Shown here piece after piece: positions 49,896 to 60,091 of a DNA stretch of 64,000 nt. Below the pieces are notes generated by a model. That model was given only the letters and a program-made list of their open reading frames with translations, searched no databases and was not told the origin of the DNA. Location of the stretch: positions 4,001,001 to 4,065,000 of the forward strand of contig NC_020453.1 of assembly GCF_000344805.1 (NCBI RefSeq), in the 5' to 3' direction. Positions within the stretch are counted from its first letter, which is position 1; the number at the start of each line of letters is the position of its first letter. The position numbers and the translations under genes were made by a program. Source of the stretch: Bradyrhizobium oligotrophicum S58 (GTDB lineage: Bacteria > Pseudomonadota > Alphaproteobacteria > Rhizobiales > Xanthobacteraceae).

Positions 49896-49976
49896 CGTCA
49901 TTGCGAGCGAAGCGAAGCAATCCAGGGCTCGGTCGGGACTCTGGATTGCTTCGTCGCTTCGCTCCTCGCAATGACG
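49896..49976. repeat. REP-like palindromic repeat, copy A
   Basis: An 81-base imperfect palindrome beginning cgtcattgcgag and ending ctcgcaatgacg, with inner arms gcaatccag and ctggattgc around a variable loop. It lies eight bases after the MBL gene stop. The same unit recurs at 58405-58486 and, inverted, at 59963-60050. Confidence 0.93.
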
Positions 49977-50105
49977 GAGAGAGTTTTTCCCAGCGGGTCG
50001 CCTCCGGGCGGCCTGCTTGTTTTTTTGCATATGCGAAATGTCGGGCTTTCCGCCGCTCCCGCGAACGCCTATGTCGAGCATCTCCAGGATTCCGCAGGGC
50101 CTTGC

Positions 50106-51275
50106 ATGTCGACCGATCTCCCTCCCTCCAGCGCTGATCTCTCCAACTGGCGCACCGCGCCGTTCAGCCGCTGGGCCTTCCATAACATCCGCGCGATCCT
50201 GCCGGTCGCCGACATCGAGAGCGCGCCGGGCAGCGCCTGGGCGCTGCCGGCAAGTCCGGACTCATTCGATGATTTCAGACTGCGGCTGCCCAAGGGCGGC
50301 ACGCTCGATCTCGACGGCTTCCTGAAGGCGACAGCGACCGACGGGCTGCTGATCCTGCACGATGGCCGCATCGTGTTCGAATTCTATGATGGCGGCACCG
50401 ACCGCGACACGCCGCACATCCTGATGTCCGCGACCAAGTCGATCACGGGCCTGATGGTGGGCATCCTGGCCGGCCGCGGTGAGCTCGATGTCGACGCCGA
50501 GGTCACGCGCTACGTGCCGGAAGTGGCGGCTACGGCCTATCAGGGTGCCACGATCCGGCAGCTCCTGGACATGCGTGCCGGCGTCGTGCTCGACGGTAGC
50601 GGCTTGCAGGCCTATGCCGATGCCAGCGGCTGGGAGCCGGTCGCACCCGGCACGACACCGAACCTGCACGGCTTCTACGAGACCATGCGCGCGCAGGCCA
50701 CGCCGCATGGCGGCCCGTTCAGCTACGTCTCCGCGAATACCGATCTGCTCGGCTGGGTCATCGAGCGCGCCACCGGCCGCAGCTTCGCCAGCCTCGTCGG
50801 CACCTTGCTGTGGAAGCCGATGGGGGCGAGCGGCGAGACCTTCATCACGGTGGATCGCAGGGGCGCCCCGCGCTGCACCGGCGGCTTTTGCACCACCCTG
50901 CGGGATTTCGCCCGTCTGGGCCAGCTCGTGCTCTCAGGCGGCCGGCGCGGCTCGCAAACGATCATCCCCGAGGGCTGGCTCGACGACGTCAGGCACAATG
51001 GCGATGCGCAGGCGTGGCGCGACGGCCAATGGCGCGACAGTTTTGCCGCCATCAGCCGGAACATGCACTATCGCAGCGGCTGGTACGTCATTGACGACGC
51101 GCCGCAGCTGATGTTCGCGATGGGCATTCACGGCCAGAACCTGTTCGTCGATGCCGCCAACGGCATCGTGATCGCCAAGGTCTCGTCCTGGGCGCAGCCG
51201 GTCGACGGGCAATCGATCTGGCTTACGCATCAGGCGGTCGCCGAATTTGCCCGCTGCCTCAAAGCCACGGCTTGA
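50106..51275 (+). CDS. Serine hydrolase (beta-lactamase/6-aminohexanoate-dimer hydrolase family)
   Basis: A 389-residue protein of the class C beta-lactamase fold. The nucleophile motif is SATKS (SxxK) in LMSATKSITGLMVGI, the second motif is YVSANTDLLGW, and SFAAISRNMHYRSGWYVI and MGIHGQNLFVD follow as the third element. The group includes 6-aminohexanoate-dimer hydrolases and esterases; the substrate is not known. There is no signal peptide with the chosen start ATG 50106. The frame runs on upstream, but that part translates the REP-like repeat, so it should not be included; ATG 50031 is a possible alternative. Confidence 0.88.
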   Translation: MSTDLPPSSADLSNWRTAPFSRWAFHNIRAILPVADIESAPGSAWALPASPDSFDDFRLRLPKGGTLDLDGFLKATATDGLLILHDGRIVFEFYDGGTDRDTPHILMSATKSITGLMVGILAGRGELDVDAEVTRYVPEVAATAYQGATIRQLLDMRAGVVLDGSGLQAYADASGWEPVAPGTTPNLHGFYETMRAQATPHGGPFSYVSANTDLLGWVIERATGRSFASLVGTLLWKPMGASGETFITVDRRGAPRCTGGFCTTLRDFARLGQLVLSGGRRGSQTIIPEGWLDDVRHNGDAQAWRDGQWRDSFAAISRNMHYRSGWYVIDDAPQLMFAMGIHGQNLFVDAANGIVIAKVSSWAQPVDGQSIWLTHQAVAEFARCLKATA

Positions 51276-51407
51276 GCTCGCCCGGAACATTGGAGCGTTT
51301 CTCGCGATGAAACGCTGAGTTTCGCGAGACGCTGTTTTCATGCACTTGCATGGTCTTGCCCATGTGTCTTAAGTGCCCCCTCACGTTCCCTTGCAAAGGA
51401 TGCCCGC

Positions 51408-51965
51408 ATGCCCGCCCCGTATTCCATCGTCGCCCTCGTCGGCAGTCTCCGCAAGGAGAGCTTCACCCTGAAGATCGCCAATGCACTCGCCAAGCTCGCG
51501 CCCGCGAGCCTGAGGATCGACGTCACCATGCTGAATGGCCTGTCGTTCTTCAACCAGGATCTCGAAGCCAATCCGCCGGCCGACTGGCTGGCGCTGCGCG
51601 ACAAGCTGAAGGCCTCGAACGGCGTCCTCGTTCTGACGCCCGAATACAACCGCTCGATTCCCGGCGTGCTGAAGAACGCGATCGACGTCGCCTCGCGCCC
51701 GTATGGGCACAGTTCGTTCCTGGGCAAGCCGGTCGGCATCATTTCCAATTCGCCGAGCCCGCTCGGTGGCGTCGCCGCCGCCAAGCATCTGCAGAACATC
51801 ATGCCGGGCATCTCCGGCCCGATCATGGGCCAGCCGGAGATCTATCTGAACCACGTCAGCGACGCATTCGGCGACAACGGTGAGCTGGTCAAGGACTCGC
51901 TCAAGGCCGTGCTGCAGCAATATCTCGAGGCCTTCGCGGTCTTCGTGGCCAAGCAGAACGGCTGA
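51408..51965 (+). CDS. NADPH-dependent FMN reductase
   Basis: A 185-residue flavodoxin-fold reductase. The FMN phosphate loop is ALVGSLRKESFTLKIANALA, followed by GVLVLTPEYNRSIPGVLKNA and KPVGIISNSPSPLGGV, all typical of the ArsH/ChrR-like NADPH:quinone/FMN reductase family. It may reduce quinones or metals. AAGGA precedes ATG 51408. It stands between two unrelated metabolic genes. Confidence 0.93.
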   Translation: MPAPYSIVALVGSLRKESFTLKIANALAKLAPASLRIDVTMLNGLSFFNQDLEANPPADWLALRDKLKASNGVLVLTPEYNRSIPGVLKNAIDVASRPYGHSSFLGKPVGIISNSPSPLGGVAAAKHLQNIMPGISGPIMGQPEIYLNHVSDAFGDNGELVKDSLKAVLQQYLEAFAVFVAKQNG

Positions 51966-52105
51966 GATCGTCCGCCGCCCCGCGCGCGGAAATCGGGCGG
52001 GGCCAGATGTTTGCACAGCAGGGCAGGGCGTTGACGCGCCTTGCCCGATCGGTTTCAAGACGACGCCGGTCACCCGCGCAACGACGCGCGATCCAAGGAC
52101 ACATG

Positions 52106-52897
52106 ATGGCCCATTCATTCACGTCAGCCAGCTCGCCGAAGCCGGGGCCGAACCAGCCGGATCTGGACTCCGAGGCGATCTGGCAGGCGCGGATCGATCT
52201 CGCCGCCTGCTTCCGGATGGCCGCGCGTCACGGGCTCGAGGAGGGCATCTGCAACCACTTCTCGGCCATGGTGCCCGGTTACGACGACCTCTTCATCGTC
52301 AATCCCTATGGCTACGCCTTTCGCGAGCTGACCGCGTCGCATCTCCTGGTGTGTGATTTCGACGGCAACGTCATTGCCGGCGACGGCCGCCCGGAGGCGA
52401 CCGCGTTCTACATCCACGCCCGCATCCACAAGGCGCTGCCGCGCGCCAAGGTCGCGTTCCATACCCACATGCCCTATGCGACGGCGCTGTCCATGACCGA
52501 AGGCGACCCGCTGATCTTCGCCGGGCAGACCGCGCTGAAATTCTATGGCCGTACGGCCGTCGACGAAAACTACAATGGCCTGGCGCTGGACGAGCGGGAA
52601 GGCGATCGGATCGCCGGGGCGATCGGTGACGCCGACATCATCTTCATGAAACATCACGGCGTGATGGTTCTGGCGCCGACGATCGCCGAGGCCTGGGACG
52701 ATCTGTATTATCTCGAGCGCGCCTGCCAGGTGCAGTGCCTGGCGCTGTCGACCAGCCGCAAGGTCGTCGCGGTTGAGCCGGCAATCGCGCAAGCCGCCGC
52801 TCGCCAGATGCGGGAGGGCGATGCGGAATCGGCTCGGTTGCACCTCGAGGCCGTCAAGCGCATGCTCGACTTGGAGGAGCCGATCTACCGGAGCTGA
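52106..52897 (+). CDS. Class II aldolase/adducin family protein
   Basis: A 263-residue class II aldolase-like protein. Zinc ligands are visible in AFHTHMPYATALS and MKHHGVMVLAPTIAEAW, together with the N-terminal GLEEGICNHFSAMVPG and the FIVNPYGYAFREL segment. Relatives act on sugar phosphates or hydroxy-acids, but many are unassigned. ATG 52106 is chosen because AAGGA is six bases upstream; ATG 52103 is adjacent and in frame. It is followed 26 bases later by a GNAT gene. Confidence 0.9.
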   Translation: MAHSFTSASSPKPGPNQPDLDSEAIWQARIDLAACFRMAARHGLEEGICNHFSAMVPGYDDLFIVNPYGYAFRELTASHLLVCDFDGNVIAGDGRPEATAFYIHARIHKALPRAKVAFHTHMPYATALSMTEGDPLIFAGQTALKFYGRTAVDENYNGLALDEREGDRIAGAIGDADIIFMKHHGVMVLAPTIAEAWDDLYYLERACQVQCLALSTSRKVVAVEPAIAQAAARQMREGDAESARLHLEAVKRMLDLEEPIYRS

Positions 52898-52923
52898 GGA
52901 CTGATTGCCTGGAGACTGGTTCG

Positions 52924-53631
52924 ATGCCGACATTGGATCTCTCTGCCGAACACCGTGCAGCGCTGGATCGCCCGGTCTGGTCGGCCTTGACCAGCGGGCA
53001 CCGGGCGCTTGCAGAGGGCGCCGCGCATGCCCGTCGTTATCCGGCGGCGATTGCGCCATTTGCCGCCATGTCGGACGACAGCGACGCCGCGTGGTCGGAG
53101 CTCGCCGACCTCGCCAAGAAGGACGTGGTTGCGATCGTGACTCCCGCTCCTCCGGTCGACCTGCACGGCCTCGATGCCCGCTTCAGCGCCAGCGTCCGCC
53201 AGATGGTTGCGGTCGAGGCGGTGGACCCCGTTGGGGATGCCGTGATCGAGATGCTCGACCAGCGCGACATTCCGGCGATGCTGGAGCTGACCGCGCTGAC
53301 CAAGCCGGGCCCGTTCCTGGCCAGGACCCATGAGCTCGGGCGCTACATCGGCATCCGCGACGGCCAGCGCCTGGCCGCCATGGCCGGGGAGCGCATGCGC
53401 CTCGACGGTTTCACGGAAATCAGCGCGGTCTGCGTCCATCCGGACTATCGCGGCCGCGGCTATGCCCAACGGCTCATCACCGACCTGATGACAGCCATCA
53501 GGGGCAGGGGCGAGACGCCGTTTCTCCACGTCATCGACGACAATCATGCGGCGATCGCGCTTTACGAGCGCCTCGGTTTCATGTCGCGAACCACCTTGTG
53601 TTTCACGGTGCTTCGTCCCTCCGATCGCTAG
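52924..53631 (+). CDS. GNAT-family N-acetyltransferase
   Basis: A 235-residue protein whose C-terminal half is a GNAT domain: VCVHPDYRGRGYAQRLITDL is the acetyl-CoA motif and NHAAIALYERLGFMSRTT the last part. The N-terminal half (residues 1-110) is a less conserved domain related to other GNAT proteins of the same shape. The substrate is unknown. The gene is 26 bases after the class II aldolase and may be co-transcribed. Confidence 0.92.
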   Translation: MPTLDLSAEHRAALDRPVWSALTSGHRALAEGAAHARRYPAAIAPFAAMSDDSDAAWSELADLAKKDVVAIVTPAPPVDLHGLDARFSASVRQMVAVEAVDPVGDAVIEMLDQRDIPAMLELTALTKPGPFLARTHELGRYIGIRDGQRLAAMAGERMRLDGFTEISAVCVHPDYRGRGYAQRLITDLMTAIRGRGETPFLHVIDDNHAAIALYERLGFMSRTTLCFTVLRPSDR

Positions 53632-53714
53632 CCTCAGGTCATGGGAGCGTCGGAAGGAAGCCGCGCCGCGCAGGCTTAGCGAATCCTTAACCAAGCCGTC
53701 CCATCTTCCCGCCC

Positions 53715-54032
53715 ATGGTCTCCCGCGCGCGGCTCAAATCCTTCCTGACGGGGCTCGCCCTCTACACGATGGCGGCGGCCATCATCGGCTATTTCGGCGT
53801 CAACGCCTACACCGGCCGCTACGGCCTGAATGCGCGCCAGGAGCTCGACCAGGAGATCATCGCGCTGACCTCCGAACTCGCCCGTCTCAAGCAGGAGCGG
53901 ACGGAGGGCGAGAAGCGGGTGTCGCTGCTGCGCTCCGATCGGGTCGACCCGGACATGCTGGACGAGCGTGCGCGCTTCCAGCTCGGCTATGCCAACCCGC
54001 ACGATTTGATCCGGATCAACCGGCCGCAGTGA
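53715..54032 (+). CDS. FtsB/DivIC-like septum formation initiator
   Basis: A 105-residue single-pass membrane protein. A membrane helix (FLTGLALYTMAAAIIGYFGV) is followed by a coiled coil (ARQELDQEIIALTSELARLK; ERTEGEKRVSLLRSD) and a conserved DPDMLDERARFQLGYANPHD end, the pattern of the FtsB/DivIC family in alphaproteobacteria. It would link the divisome proteins FtsL and FtsQ. It lies directly upstream of pdhA, as in many relatives. Confidence 0.93.
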   Translation: MVSRARLKSFLTGLALYTMAAAIIGYFGVNAYTGRYGLNARQELDQEIIALTSELARLKQERTEGEKRVSLLRSDRVDPDMLDERARFQLGYANPHDLIRINRPQ

Positions 54033-54250
54033 CCTGGCGACGTCGCGGCGGATAGCCCGACGTTGCACAGTTTTTGACGGGCGGGCGCGTCAAATTTCAA
54101 AAATCCTCGATATCGATGTTGAATATTTCGCGCTTCGTTGCAGTGCGGCAAAGCAATGCCGCGGCGGAAGAGGCGCGATGTCACGCAGTCCTTTTACGTC
54201 CCTTGGAGTTGAGCTAGAGAGAACTACTTTTTCTCTCATCCGGAATTGCC

Positions 54251-55273
54251 ATGGCCGCACCCAAGAAGACCGCCGCAAAGGAACACGGGCAGGACAGAGA
54301 CAGCGGCCCGCCGCCGGAATTCACCAGAGAACAGGAATTGGCTGCGCTGCGCGACATGCTGCTGATCCGTCGCTTTGAGGAGAAGGCGGGTCAGCTTTAT
54401 GGCATGGGTGCGATCGGCGGCTTCTGCCATCTCTATATCGGCCAGGAGGCCGTGGTCGTCGGCATGCAGATGGCGCTCAAGCCGGGCGATCAGGTCATCA
54501 CCGGCTATCGCGATCACGGCCACATGCTGGCGACCGGCATGGACGCCAAGGGCGTCATGGCCGAGCTGACGGGACGCCGCGGCGGCTACTCCAAGGGCAA
54601 GGGCGGCTCCATGCACATGTTCAGCATGGAGAAGAACTTCTTCGGCGGCCACGGCATCGTCGGCGCGCAGGTGTCGCTCGGCACGGGCCTCGCGCTCGCC
54701 AACCGCTATCGCGGCAACGACTCGGTCAGCATCGCCTATTTCGGCGACGGCGCGGCCAATCAGGGCCAGGTCTATGAGAGCTTCAACATGGCGGAGCTCT
54801 GGAAGCTGCCGGTGATCTACGTCATCGAGAACAACCGCTATGCGATGGGCACGGCGGTGTCGCGCGCCTCGGCGCAGACCGACTTCTCCAAGCGCGGCAT
54901 CTCATTCAACATCCCGGGCGAGCAGGTCGACGGCATGGACGTCCGCGCCGTGAAGGCCGCCGGCGAGAAGGCGGTCGCCTGGTGCCGCGAGGGCAAGGGG
55001 CCCTACATTCTCGAGATGCAGACCTACCGCTATCGCGGTCACTCGATGTCGGACCCGGCCAAGTACCGCACCCGCGAGGAGGTCGAGAAGGTCCGTCACG
55101 ACCAGGATCCGATCGAGCAGGTGCGCAACCGCCTGCTGGCCGCCAAGGTCAGCGAGCAGGATCTCAAGACGATCGATGCCGACGTGCGCAAGATCGTCAA
55201 CGAGGCCGCCGATTTCGCCCAGGCCGATCCCGAGCCGGATGTCGCCGAGCTCTATACCGACGTCTACCGCTGA
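54251..55273 (+). CDS. pdhA: Pyruvate dehydrogenase E1 component, alpha subunit
   Basis: A 340-residue E1-alpha. The ThDP-magnesium motif is [20 protein letters not shown], ending in VIENN. Also seen are [39 protein letters not shown] and the phosphorylation-loop-like [19 protein letters not shown]. With PdhB it decarboxylates pyruvate and acetylates the lipoyl groups. Length is normal. It is the first gene of the pdhA-pdhB-DUF5076-pdhC set. Confidence 0.97.
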   Translation: MAAPKKTAAKEHGQDRDSGPPPEFTREQELAALRDMLLIRRFEEKAGQLYGMGAIGGFCHLYIGQEAVVVGMQMALKPGDQVITGYRDHGHMLATGMDAKGVMAELTGRRGGYSKGKGGSMHMFSMEKNFFGGHGIVGAQVSLGTGLALANRYRGNDSVSIAYFGDGAANQGQVYESFNMAELWKLPVIYVIENNRYAMGTAVSRASAQTDFSKRGISFNIPGEQVDGMDVRAVKAAGEKAVAWCREGKGPYILEMQTYRYRGHSMSDPAKYRTREEVEKVRHDQDPIEQVRNRLLAAKVSEQDLKTIDADVRKIVNEAADFAQADPEPDVAELYTDVYR

Positions 55274-55305
55274 AGCGCGCGCAAGCTGTTTTCTCTGGAG
55301 CTGAT

Positions 55306-56703
55306 ATGCCTATTCAAGTTTTGATGCCTGCGCTGTCGCCCACGATGGAGAAGGGCAACCTCGCCAAATGGCTGAAGAAGGAAGGCGAGACGATCAAGTC
55401 CGGCGACGTGATCGCCGAGATCGAGACCGACAAGGCCACCATGGAAGTCGAGGCGACCGATGAGGGCACCCTCGGCAAGATCCTGATCCCCGAAGGCACC
55501 GCCGACGTCGCGGTCAACACGCCGATCGCGACCATTCTCGCCGACGGCGAGAGCGCCGCTGACCTTGGCAAGGCCGCGGCACCTGCCGCCGAGATGAAGG
55601 CCGCGCAGTCGGCGCCGCCGGCCGAGCCTGCCGCCGCGATGCCGGCCTCGCCGGCGCCAACCGGCGTCGCCGCGCCGCAGAGCGTGGCCGAGCCTGATCC
55701 TGAAGTGCCGGCCGGCACCGAGATGGTGACGCAGACCATCCGCGAGGCGCTGCGCGACGCCATGGCCGAGGAGATGCGCCGCGACGGCGACGTCTTCATC
55801 ATGGGCGAGGAAGTCGCTGAATATCAGGGCGCCTACAAGGTGACCCAGGGCCTGCTGCAGGAGTTCGGTGCGCGCCGCGTCATGGACACGCCGATCACCG
55901 AGCATGGCTTCGCCGGCATCGGCGTTGGTGCTGCGATGGCCGGCCTCAAGCCGATCGTCGAATTCATGACCTTCAACTTCGCCATGCAGGCGATCGACCA
56001 GATCATCAACTCCGCGGCCAAGACCTTGTACATGTCCGGTGGCCAGATGGGCTGCTCGATCGTGTTCCGTGGTCCCAATGGCGCTGCCGCGCGTGTCGCC
56101 GCGCAGCATAGCCAGGACTATTCGTCCTGGTACTCGCACGTGCCGGGTCTGAAGGTGGTCGCGCCGTATTCTGCGGCCGATGCCAAGGGCCTGCTGAAGG
56201 CTGCGATCCGCGATCCGAATCCGGTGATCTTCCTCGAGAACGAGGTGCTCTACGGTCACTCCGGCGAGGTGCCGAAGCTCGACGACTACGTGATTCCGAT
56301 CGGCAAGGCGCGCATCGCCCGATCAGGCAAGGACGTCACCATCATCTCCTGGTCGAACGGCATGACCTACGCGCTCAAGGCCGCCGACGAACTTGCCAAG
56401 GAGGGCATCGAGGCCGAGGTGATCGACCTGCGCACGCTGCGTCCGATGGACACCGAGACCATCATTGCGTCGGTCAAGAAGACCAGCCGCGCGGTCACGG
56501 TGGAAGAGGGCTGGGCGCAGAGCGGCGTCGGCGCCGAGATCGCCGCGCGCATCATGGAGCACGCCTTCGACTATCTCGATGCGCCGGTCGCGCGCGTCTC
56601 CGGCAAGGACGTGCCGATGCCCTACGCGGCGAACCTCGAGAAGCTCGCGCTGCCGTCGGTTGCGGAGGTCGTGCAGGCCGCCAAGTCCGTCTGCTACCGC
56701 TAA
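55306..56703 (+). CDS. pdhB: Pyruvate dehydrogenase E1 component, beta subunit, with N-terminal lipoyl domain
   Basis: A 465-residue protein. Residues 1-80 form a lipoyl domain ([20 protein letters not shown]; lipoyl Lys in [11 protein letters not shown]), followed by an Ala/Pro linker to about 140 and then the E1-beta body ([70 protein letters not shown]). Lipoyl-bearing E1-beta is a known alphaproteobacterial feature; the lipoyl domain closely matches that of PdhC. The start is ATG 55306, after pdhA by 32 bases. Confidence 0.97.
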   Translation: MPIQVLMPALSPTMEKGNLAKWLKKEGETIKSGDVIAEIETDKATMEVEATDEGTLGKILIPEGTADVAVNTPIATILADGESAADLGKAAAPAAEMKAAQSAPPAEPAAAMPASPAPTGVAAPQSVAEPDPEVPAGTEMVTQTIREALRDAMAEEMRRDGDVFIMGEEVAEYQGAYKVTQGLLQEFGARRVMDTPITEHGFAGIGVGAAMAGLKPIVEFMTFNFAMQAIDQIINSAAKTLYMSGGQMGCSIVFRGPNGAAARVAAQHSQDYSSWYSHVPGLKVVAPYSAADAKGLLKAAIRDPNPVIFLENEVLYGHSGEVPKLDDYVIPIGKARIARSGKDVTIISWSNGMTYALKAADELAKEGIEAEVIDLRTLRPMDTETIIASVKKTSRAVTVEEGWAQSGVGAEIAARIMEHAFDYLDAPVARVSGKDVPMPYAANLEKLALPSVAEVVQAAKSVCYR

Positions 56704-56721
56704 GACGCCGGGGAATCCGAG

Positions 56722-57027
56722 ATGGCAGGACCCAAGGAGCAGCCGCTGCCGCCCGACGTGATCGGCCGCGAGGACGCCACCGAAGTGTTGCGCGCCTTCG
56801 TGCTCGATGGCGGGCTCTCGATCGCCTTCCAGCGCGCGTTCGAGGAGCCTGACGTGTGGGGGCTGCTCCTGGTCGACGTCGCCCGCCATGCTGCGCGCGC
56901 CTATGCGCGCGAGAGCGACTATTCCGAAGACGAAGCGCTGCAGCGTATCGTCGAGATGTTCGAAGCCGAGCTGGCTCGGCCGACCGATACGGGCACCACC
57001 AGCCCCAGGTCGAAACAAGGTCACTGA
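56722..57027 (+). CDS. Small DUF5076-like protein between pdhB and pdhC
   Basis: A 101-residue soluble protein. The sequence has [40 protein letters not shown] and [20 protein letters not shown], which fits the DUF5076 family. It sits 18 bases after pdhB and two bases before pdhC, so it is co-translated with the complex. Its position suggests a role in PDH assembly or regulation, but no function is known. Confidence 0.85.
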   Translation: MAGPKEQPLPPDVIGREDATEVLRAFVLDGGLSIAFQRAFEEPDVWGLLLVDVARHAARAYARESDYSEDEALQRIVEMFEAELARPTDTGTTSPRSKQGH

Positions 57028-57029
57028 TC

Positions 57030-58382
57030 ATGCCGATCAACATTCTGATGCCCGCGCTGTCGCCGACGATGGAGAAGGGTAACCTTGCTCGTTGGCTCAA
57101 AAAGGAAGGCGACCAGGTCAAGTCCGGCGAGGTCATCGCCGAGATCGAGACCGACAAGGCCACGATGGAAGTCGAGGCGGTCGACGAGGGCACGCTCGCC
57201 AAGATCCTGGTGCCCGAAGGCACGCAGGACGTCCCGGTCAACGACGTGATCGCGGTGCTTGCGGGTGAGGGCGAGGACGTCAAGGCCGCCGGCAGCGCGC
57301 CCGCTGCACCGGCTCCCAAGCCCGAGGCCAAGCCCACGGCGTCGGCCGCTCCCGCTGCGGCAGCTGCACCGGCCGCGGCACCCGCGCCGAAGCCGGCCGC
57401 AGCTGCGGCTGCACCGGTGCCCGCCGCTGCTCCGCAGCTGAACGGCCAGACCCGCGTGTTCTCGTCACCGCTGGCGCGCCGTCTCGCGAGGGATGCCGGC
57501 ATCGATCTCGGCCGCATCACGGGCACTGGTCCGCATGGCCGCGTCATCGCGCGCGACGTCGACGAGGCGAAGTCGGGCAAGGGCCTCAAGGCCGCGCCGT
57601 CGGCTGCTCCCGCTGCCGGCGCCCCCGCAGTGGCGCCCTCGATGTCCGACAAGCAGATCCTGGCGCTGTTCGAGCCCGGCTCCTACGACATCATCCCGCA
57701 TGATGGCATGCGCCGCACCATCGCGCAGCGCCTGACCGCGGCGACGCAGACCGTCCCGCACTTCTACCTGACGATCGACTGCGACATCGGTAAGCTGCTT
57801 GCCGCCCGCGAGGAGATCAATGCGGCCGCTCCAAAGGACAAGGAGAAGAAGCCGCTCTACAAGCTCTCGGTCAACGACTTCGTCATCAAGGCGATGGCAG
57901 TGGCGCTGCAGCGGATCCCGAACTGCAACGTCAGCTGGACCGAAGGCGGCATGGTCAAGCACAAGCATTCCGACGTCGGCGTCGCGGTCGCCATGCCGGG
58001 CGGCCTGATCACGCCCATCATCCGCAAGGCCGAGACCAAGACGCTGTCGGCGATCTCGGGCGAGATGAAGGATTTTGCCGCGCGCGCCCGCTCGCGCAAG
58101 CTGAAGCCGGAGGAGTATCAGGGCGGCACCACGGCGGTGTCGAACCTCGGCATGTACGGCATCACGCACTTCACGGCGGTGATCAATCCGCCGCATGCGA
58201 CGATCCTCGCGGTCGGCACCTCGGAGGAACGCCCCGTGGTGCGCAACGGCAAGATCGAGATCGCGAGCATGATGAGCGTGACCCTGTCGTGCGATCATCG
58301 CGCGATCGACGGCGCGCTCGGCGCCGAGCTGATCGGCGCCTTCAAGCAGCTGATCGAGAACCCCGTGATGATGATGGTGTGA
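57030..58382 (+). CDS. pdhC: Dihydrolipoamide acetyltransferase (E2) of pyruvate dehydrogenase
   Basis: A 450-residue E2. Residues 1-80 are a lipoyl domain (lipoyl Lys in [15 protein letters not shown]), followed by an Ala/Pro linker, a peripheral-subunit-binding domain ([20 protein letters not shown]), a second linker, and the catalytic core with [20 protein letters not shown] and the active-site [16 protein letters not shown] (HxxxDG). It forms the core of the complex and transfers acetyl to CoA. ATG 57030 begins right after the small DUF5076-like gene. Confidence 0.97.
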   Translation: MPINILMPALSPTMEKGNLARWLKKEGDQVKSGEVIAEIETDKATMEVEAVDEGTLAKILVPEGTQDVPVNDVIAVLAGEGEDVKAAGSAPAAPAPKPEAKPTASAAPAAAAAPAAAPAPKPAAAAAAPVPAAAPQLNGQTRVFSSPLARRLARDAGIDLGRITGTGPHGRVIARDVDEAKSGKGLKAAPSAAPAAGAPAVAPSMSDKQILALFEPGSYDIIPHDGMRRTIAQRLTAATQTVPHFYLTIDCDIGKLLAAREEINAAAPKDKEKKPLYKLSVNDFVIKAMAVALQRIPNCNVSWTEGGMVKHKHSDVGVAVAMPGGLITPIIRKAETKTLSAISGEMKDFAARARSRKLKPEEYQGGTTAVSNLGMYGITHFTAVINPPHATILAVGTSEERPVVRNGKIEIASMMSVTLSCDHRAIDGALGAELIGAFKQLIENPVMMMV

Positions 58383-58404
58383 GCCACGCAGCAACCGCAT
58401 CCGT

Positions 58405-58486
58405 CGTCATTGCGAGCGCAGCGAAGCAATCCAGAGTCCCGCCGGAACCCTGGATTGCTTCGTCGCTGACGCTCCTCGCAATGACG
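58405..58486. repeat. REP-like palindromic repeat, copy B
   Basis: Same orientation as copy A; it starts cgtcattgcgagcgcagcg and ends ctcctcgcaatgacg. It occupies the gap between pdhC and lpd. Its inner arms carry a paired change relative to copy A (gcgcagcg with cgctgacgc instead of gcgaagcg with cgcttcgc). Confidence 0.93.
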
Positions 58487-58533
58487 GAGAGAGTTCGACT
58501 GACCCGGCTAACGATGAGAATGATTGCATAGCC

Positions 58534-59955
58534 ATGGCCGACACATCCTTCGACGTCATCATCATCGGCTCCGGCCCGGGCGGCTACGTCACCGCAATCC
58601 GCGCGGCGCAGCTGGGCTTCAAGACCGCGATCATCGAGAAGTCCTATCTCGGCGGCATCTGCCTGAACTGGGGCTGCATCCCGACCAAGGCGCTGCTACG
58701 CTCGGCCGAGATCTATCACTATATGCAGCACGCCAAGGACTATGGCCTGTCGGCCGAGAAGATCTCCTACGATCCGAAGGCGGTGGTGCAGCGCTCGCGC
58801 GGCGTGTCGAAGCGGCTGAACGACGGCGTCGGCTTCCTGATGAAGAAGAACAAGGTCCAGGTGATCTGGGGCAAGGCCGCGATCGACGCGCCCGGCAAGA
58901 TCACGGTGACCAAGTCCGACGTCGAGGCGCCGAAGGGGACGCTGGGCGAGGGCGTCTACCAGGCCAAGCATATCATCGTAGCGACCGGCGCGCGGCCGCG
59001 CGTGCTGCCGGGCCTCGAGCCCGACAAGAAGCTGGTCTGGACCTATTTCGAGGCGATGGTGCCGGACAAGATGCCGAAGTCGCTGCTGGTGGTCGGCTCC
59101 GGCGCGATCGGCATCGAGTTCGCGTCGTTCTTCCGCACCATGGGCTCCGAGGTGACGGTGGTCGAGGTGCTGCCGCAGATCCTGCCCGTCGAGGACGCCG
59201 AGATCGCCGGCATCGCCCGCAAGCAGCTGGAGAAGCAGGGCCTCAAGATCATGACCGGGGCCAAGGTCACCAAGCTGGACAAGAAGAGCGACAGCGTGGT
59301 CGCGACGATCGACGACGGCAAGGGCAAGACCGAGGCGGTCGAGTTCGAGCGCGTGATCTCGGCGGTCGGCGTGGTCGGCAACATCGAGAATCTCGGGCTC
59401 GAGAAATTGGGCGTGAAGACCGATCGCGGCTGTGTCGTCATCGACGGCTATGGCAAGACCAACGTGCCCGGCATCTACGCCATCGGCGACGTCGCCGGAC
59501 CGCCGATGCTGGCGCACAAGGCCGAGCATGAGGGCGTGGTCTGCATCGAGGCGATCAAGGGCCTGCATCCGCACGCCATGGACAAGAACCTCATTCCAGG
59601 CTGCACCTATTGCCATCCGCAGGTGGCATCCGTGGGTCTCACCGAGGCCAAGGCGAAGGAGCAGGGCCGCGACATCCGGGTCGGCCGCTTCCCCTTCGTC
59701 GGCAACGGCAAGGCGATCGCGCTCGGCGAGGACCAGGGCCTGGTCAAGGTGATCTTCGACAAGAAGACGGGGCAGCTGATCGGCGCCCACATGGTCGGCG
59801 CCGAGGTCACCGAGCTGATCCAGGGTTATGTCGTGGCGATGAACCTCGAGACCACCGAGGAGGAGCTGATGCACACGGTCTTCCCGCATCCGACCTTGTC
59901 GGAGATGATGAAGGAAGCCGTGCTCGACGCTTACGGTCGCGTGCTGAACATGTGA
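58534..59955 (+). CDS. lpdA: Dihydrolipoyl dehydrogenase (E3)
   Basis: A 473-residue flavoprotein. FAD motif FDVIIIGSGPGGYVTAIRAA, redox-active disulfide in GGICLNWGCIPTKALL, NAD motif LLVVGSGAIGIEFASFFRTM, and the C-terminal His-Glu of HTVFPHPTLSEMMKE are all visible. It reoxidises dihydrolipoyl groups of PDH and perhaps other complexes. It is separated from pdhC by a REP-like repeat and is flanked on the other side by an inverted copy. Confidence 0.97.
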   Translation: MADTSFDVIIIGSGPGGYVTAIRAAQLGFKTAIIEKSYLGGICLNWGCIPTKALLRSAEIYHYMQHAKDYGLSAEKISYDPKAVVQRSRGVSKRLNDGVGFLMKKNKVQVIWGKAAIDAPGKITVTKSDVEAPKGTLGEGVYQAKHIIVATGARPRVLPGLEPDKKLVWTYFEAMVPDKMPKSLLVVGSGAIGIEFASFFRTMGSEVTVVEVLPQILPVEDAEIAGIARKQLEKQGLKIMTGAKVTKLDKKSDSVVATIDDGKGKTEAVEFERVISAVGVVGNIENLGLEKLGVKTDRGCVVIDGYGKTNVPGIYAIGDVAGPPMLAHKAEHEGVVCIEAIKGLHPHAMDKNLIPGCTYCHPQVASVGLTEAKAKEQGRDIRVGRFPFVGNGKAIALGEDQGLVKVIFDKKTGQLIGAHMVGAEVTELIQGYVVAMNLETTEEELMHTVFPHPTLSEMMKEAVLDAYGRVLNM

Positions 59956-59962
59956 GCTCCGT

Positions 59963-60050
59963 CGTCATTGCGAGGAGCGAAGCGACGAAGCAATCCAGGT
60001 GTCTTTCCGCGGATGCAGTTCTGGATTGCTTCGCTTCGCTCGCAATGACG
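59963..60050. repeat. REP-like palindromic repeat, copy C (inverted)
   Basis: An 88-base element; the longer arm (cgaggagcgaagcgacgaag) is on the left, so it is inverted relative to copies A and B. It starts eight bases after the lpd stop. Confidence 0.92.
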
Positions 60051-60091
60051 CCGGAGCAAGATAGTTGCCTTAGCCCTGAAGGTCTGTTTCC

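Noticed and set aside
49869..50105. N-terminal extension of the serine hydrolase frame
   Set aside because: It reads through the REP-like palindrome and gives the familiar false sequence HCERSEAIQ ... LDCFVASLLAMT; the enzyme starts later.
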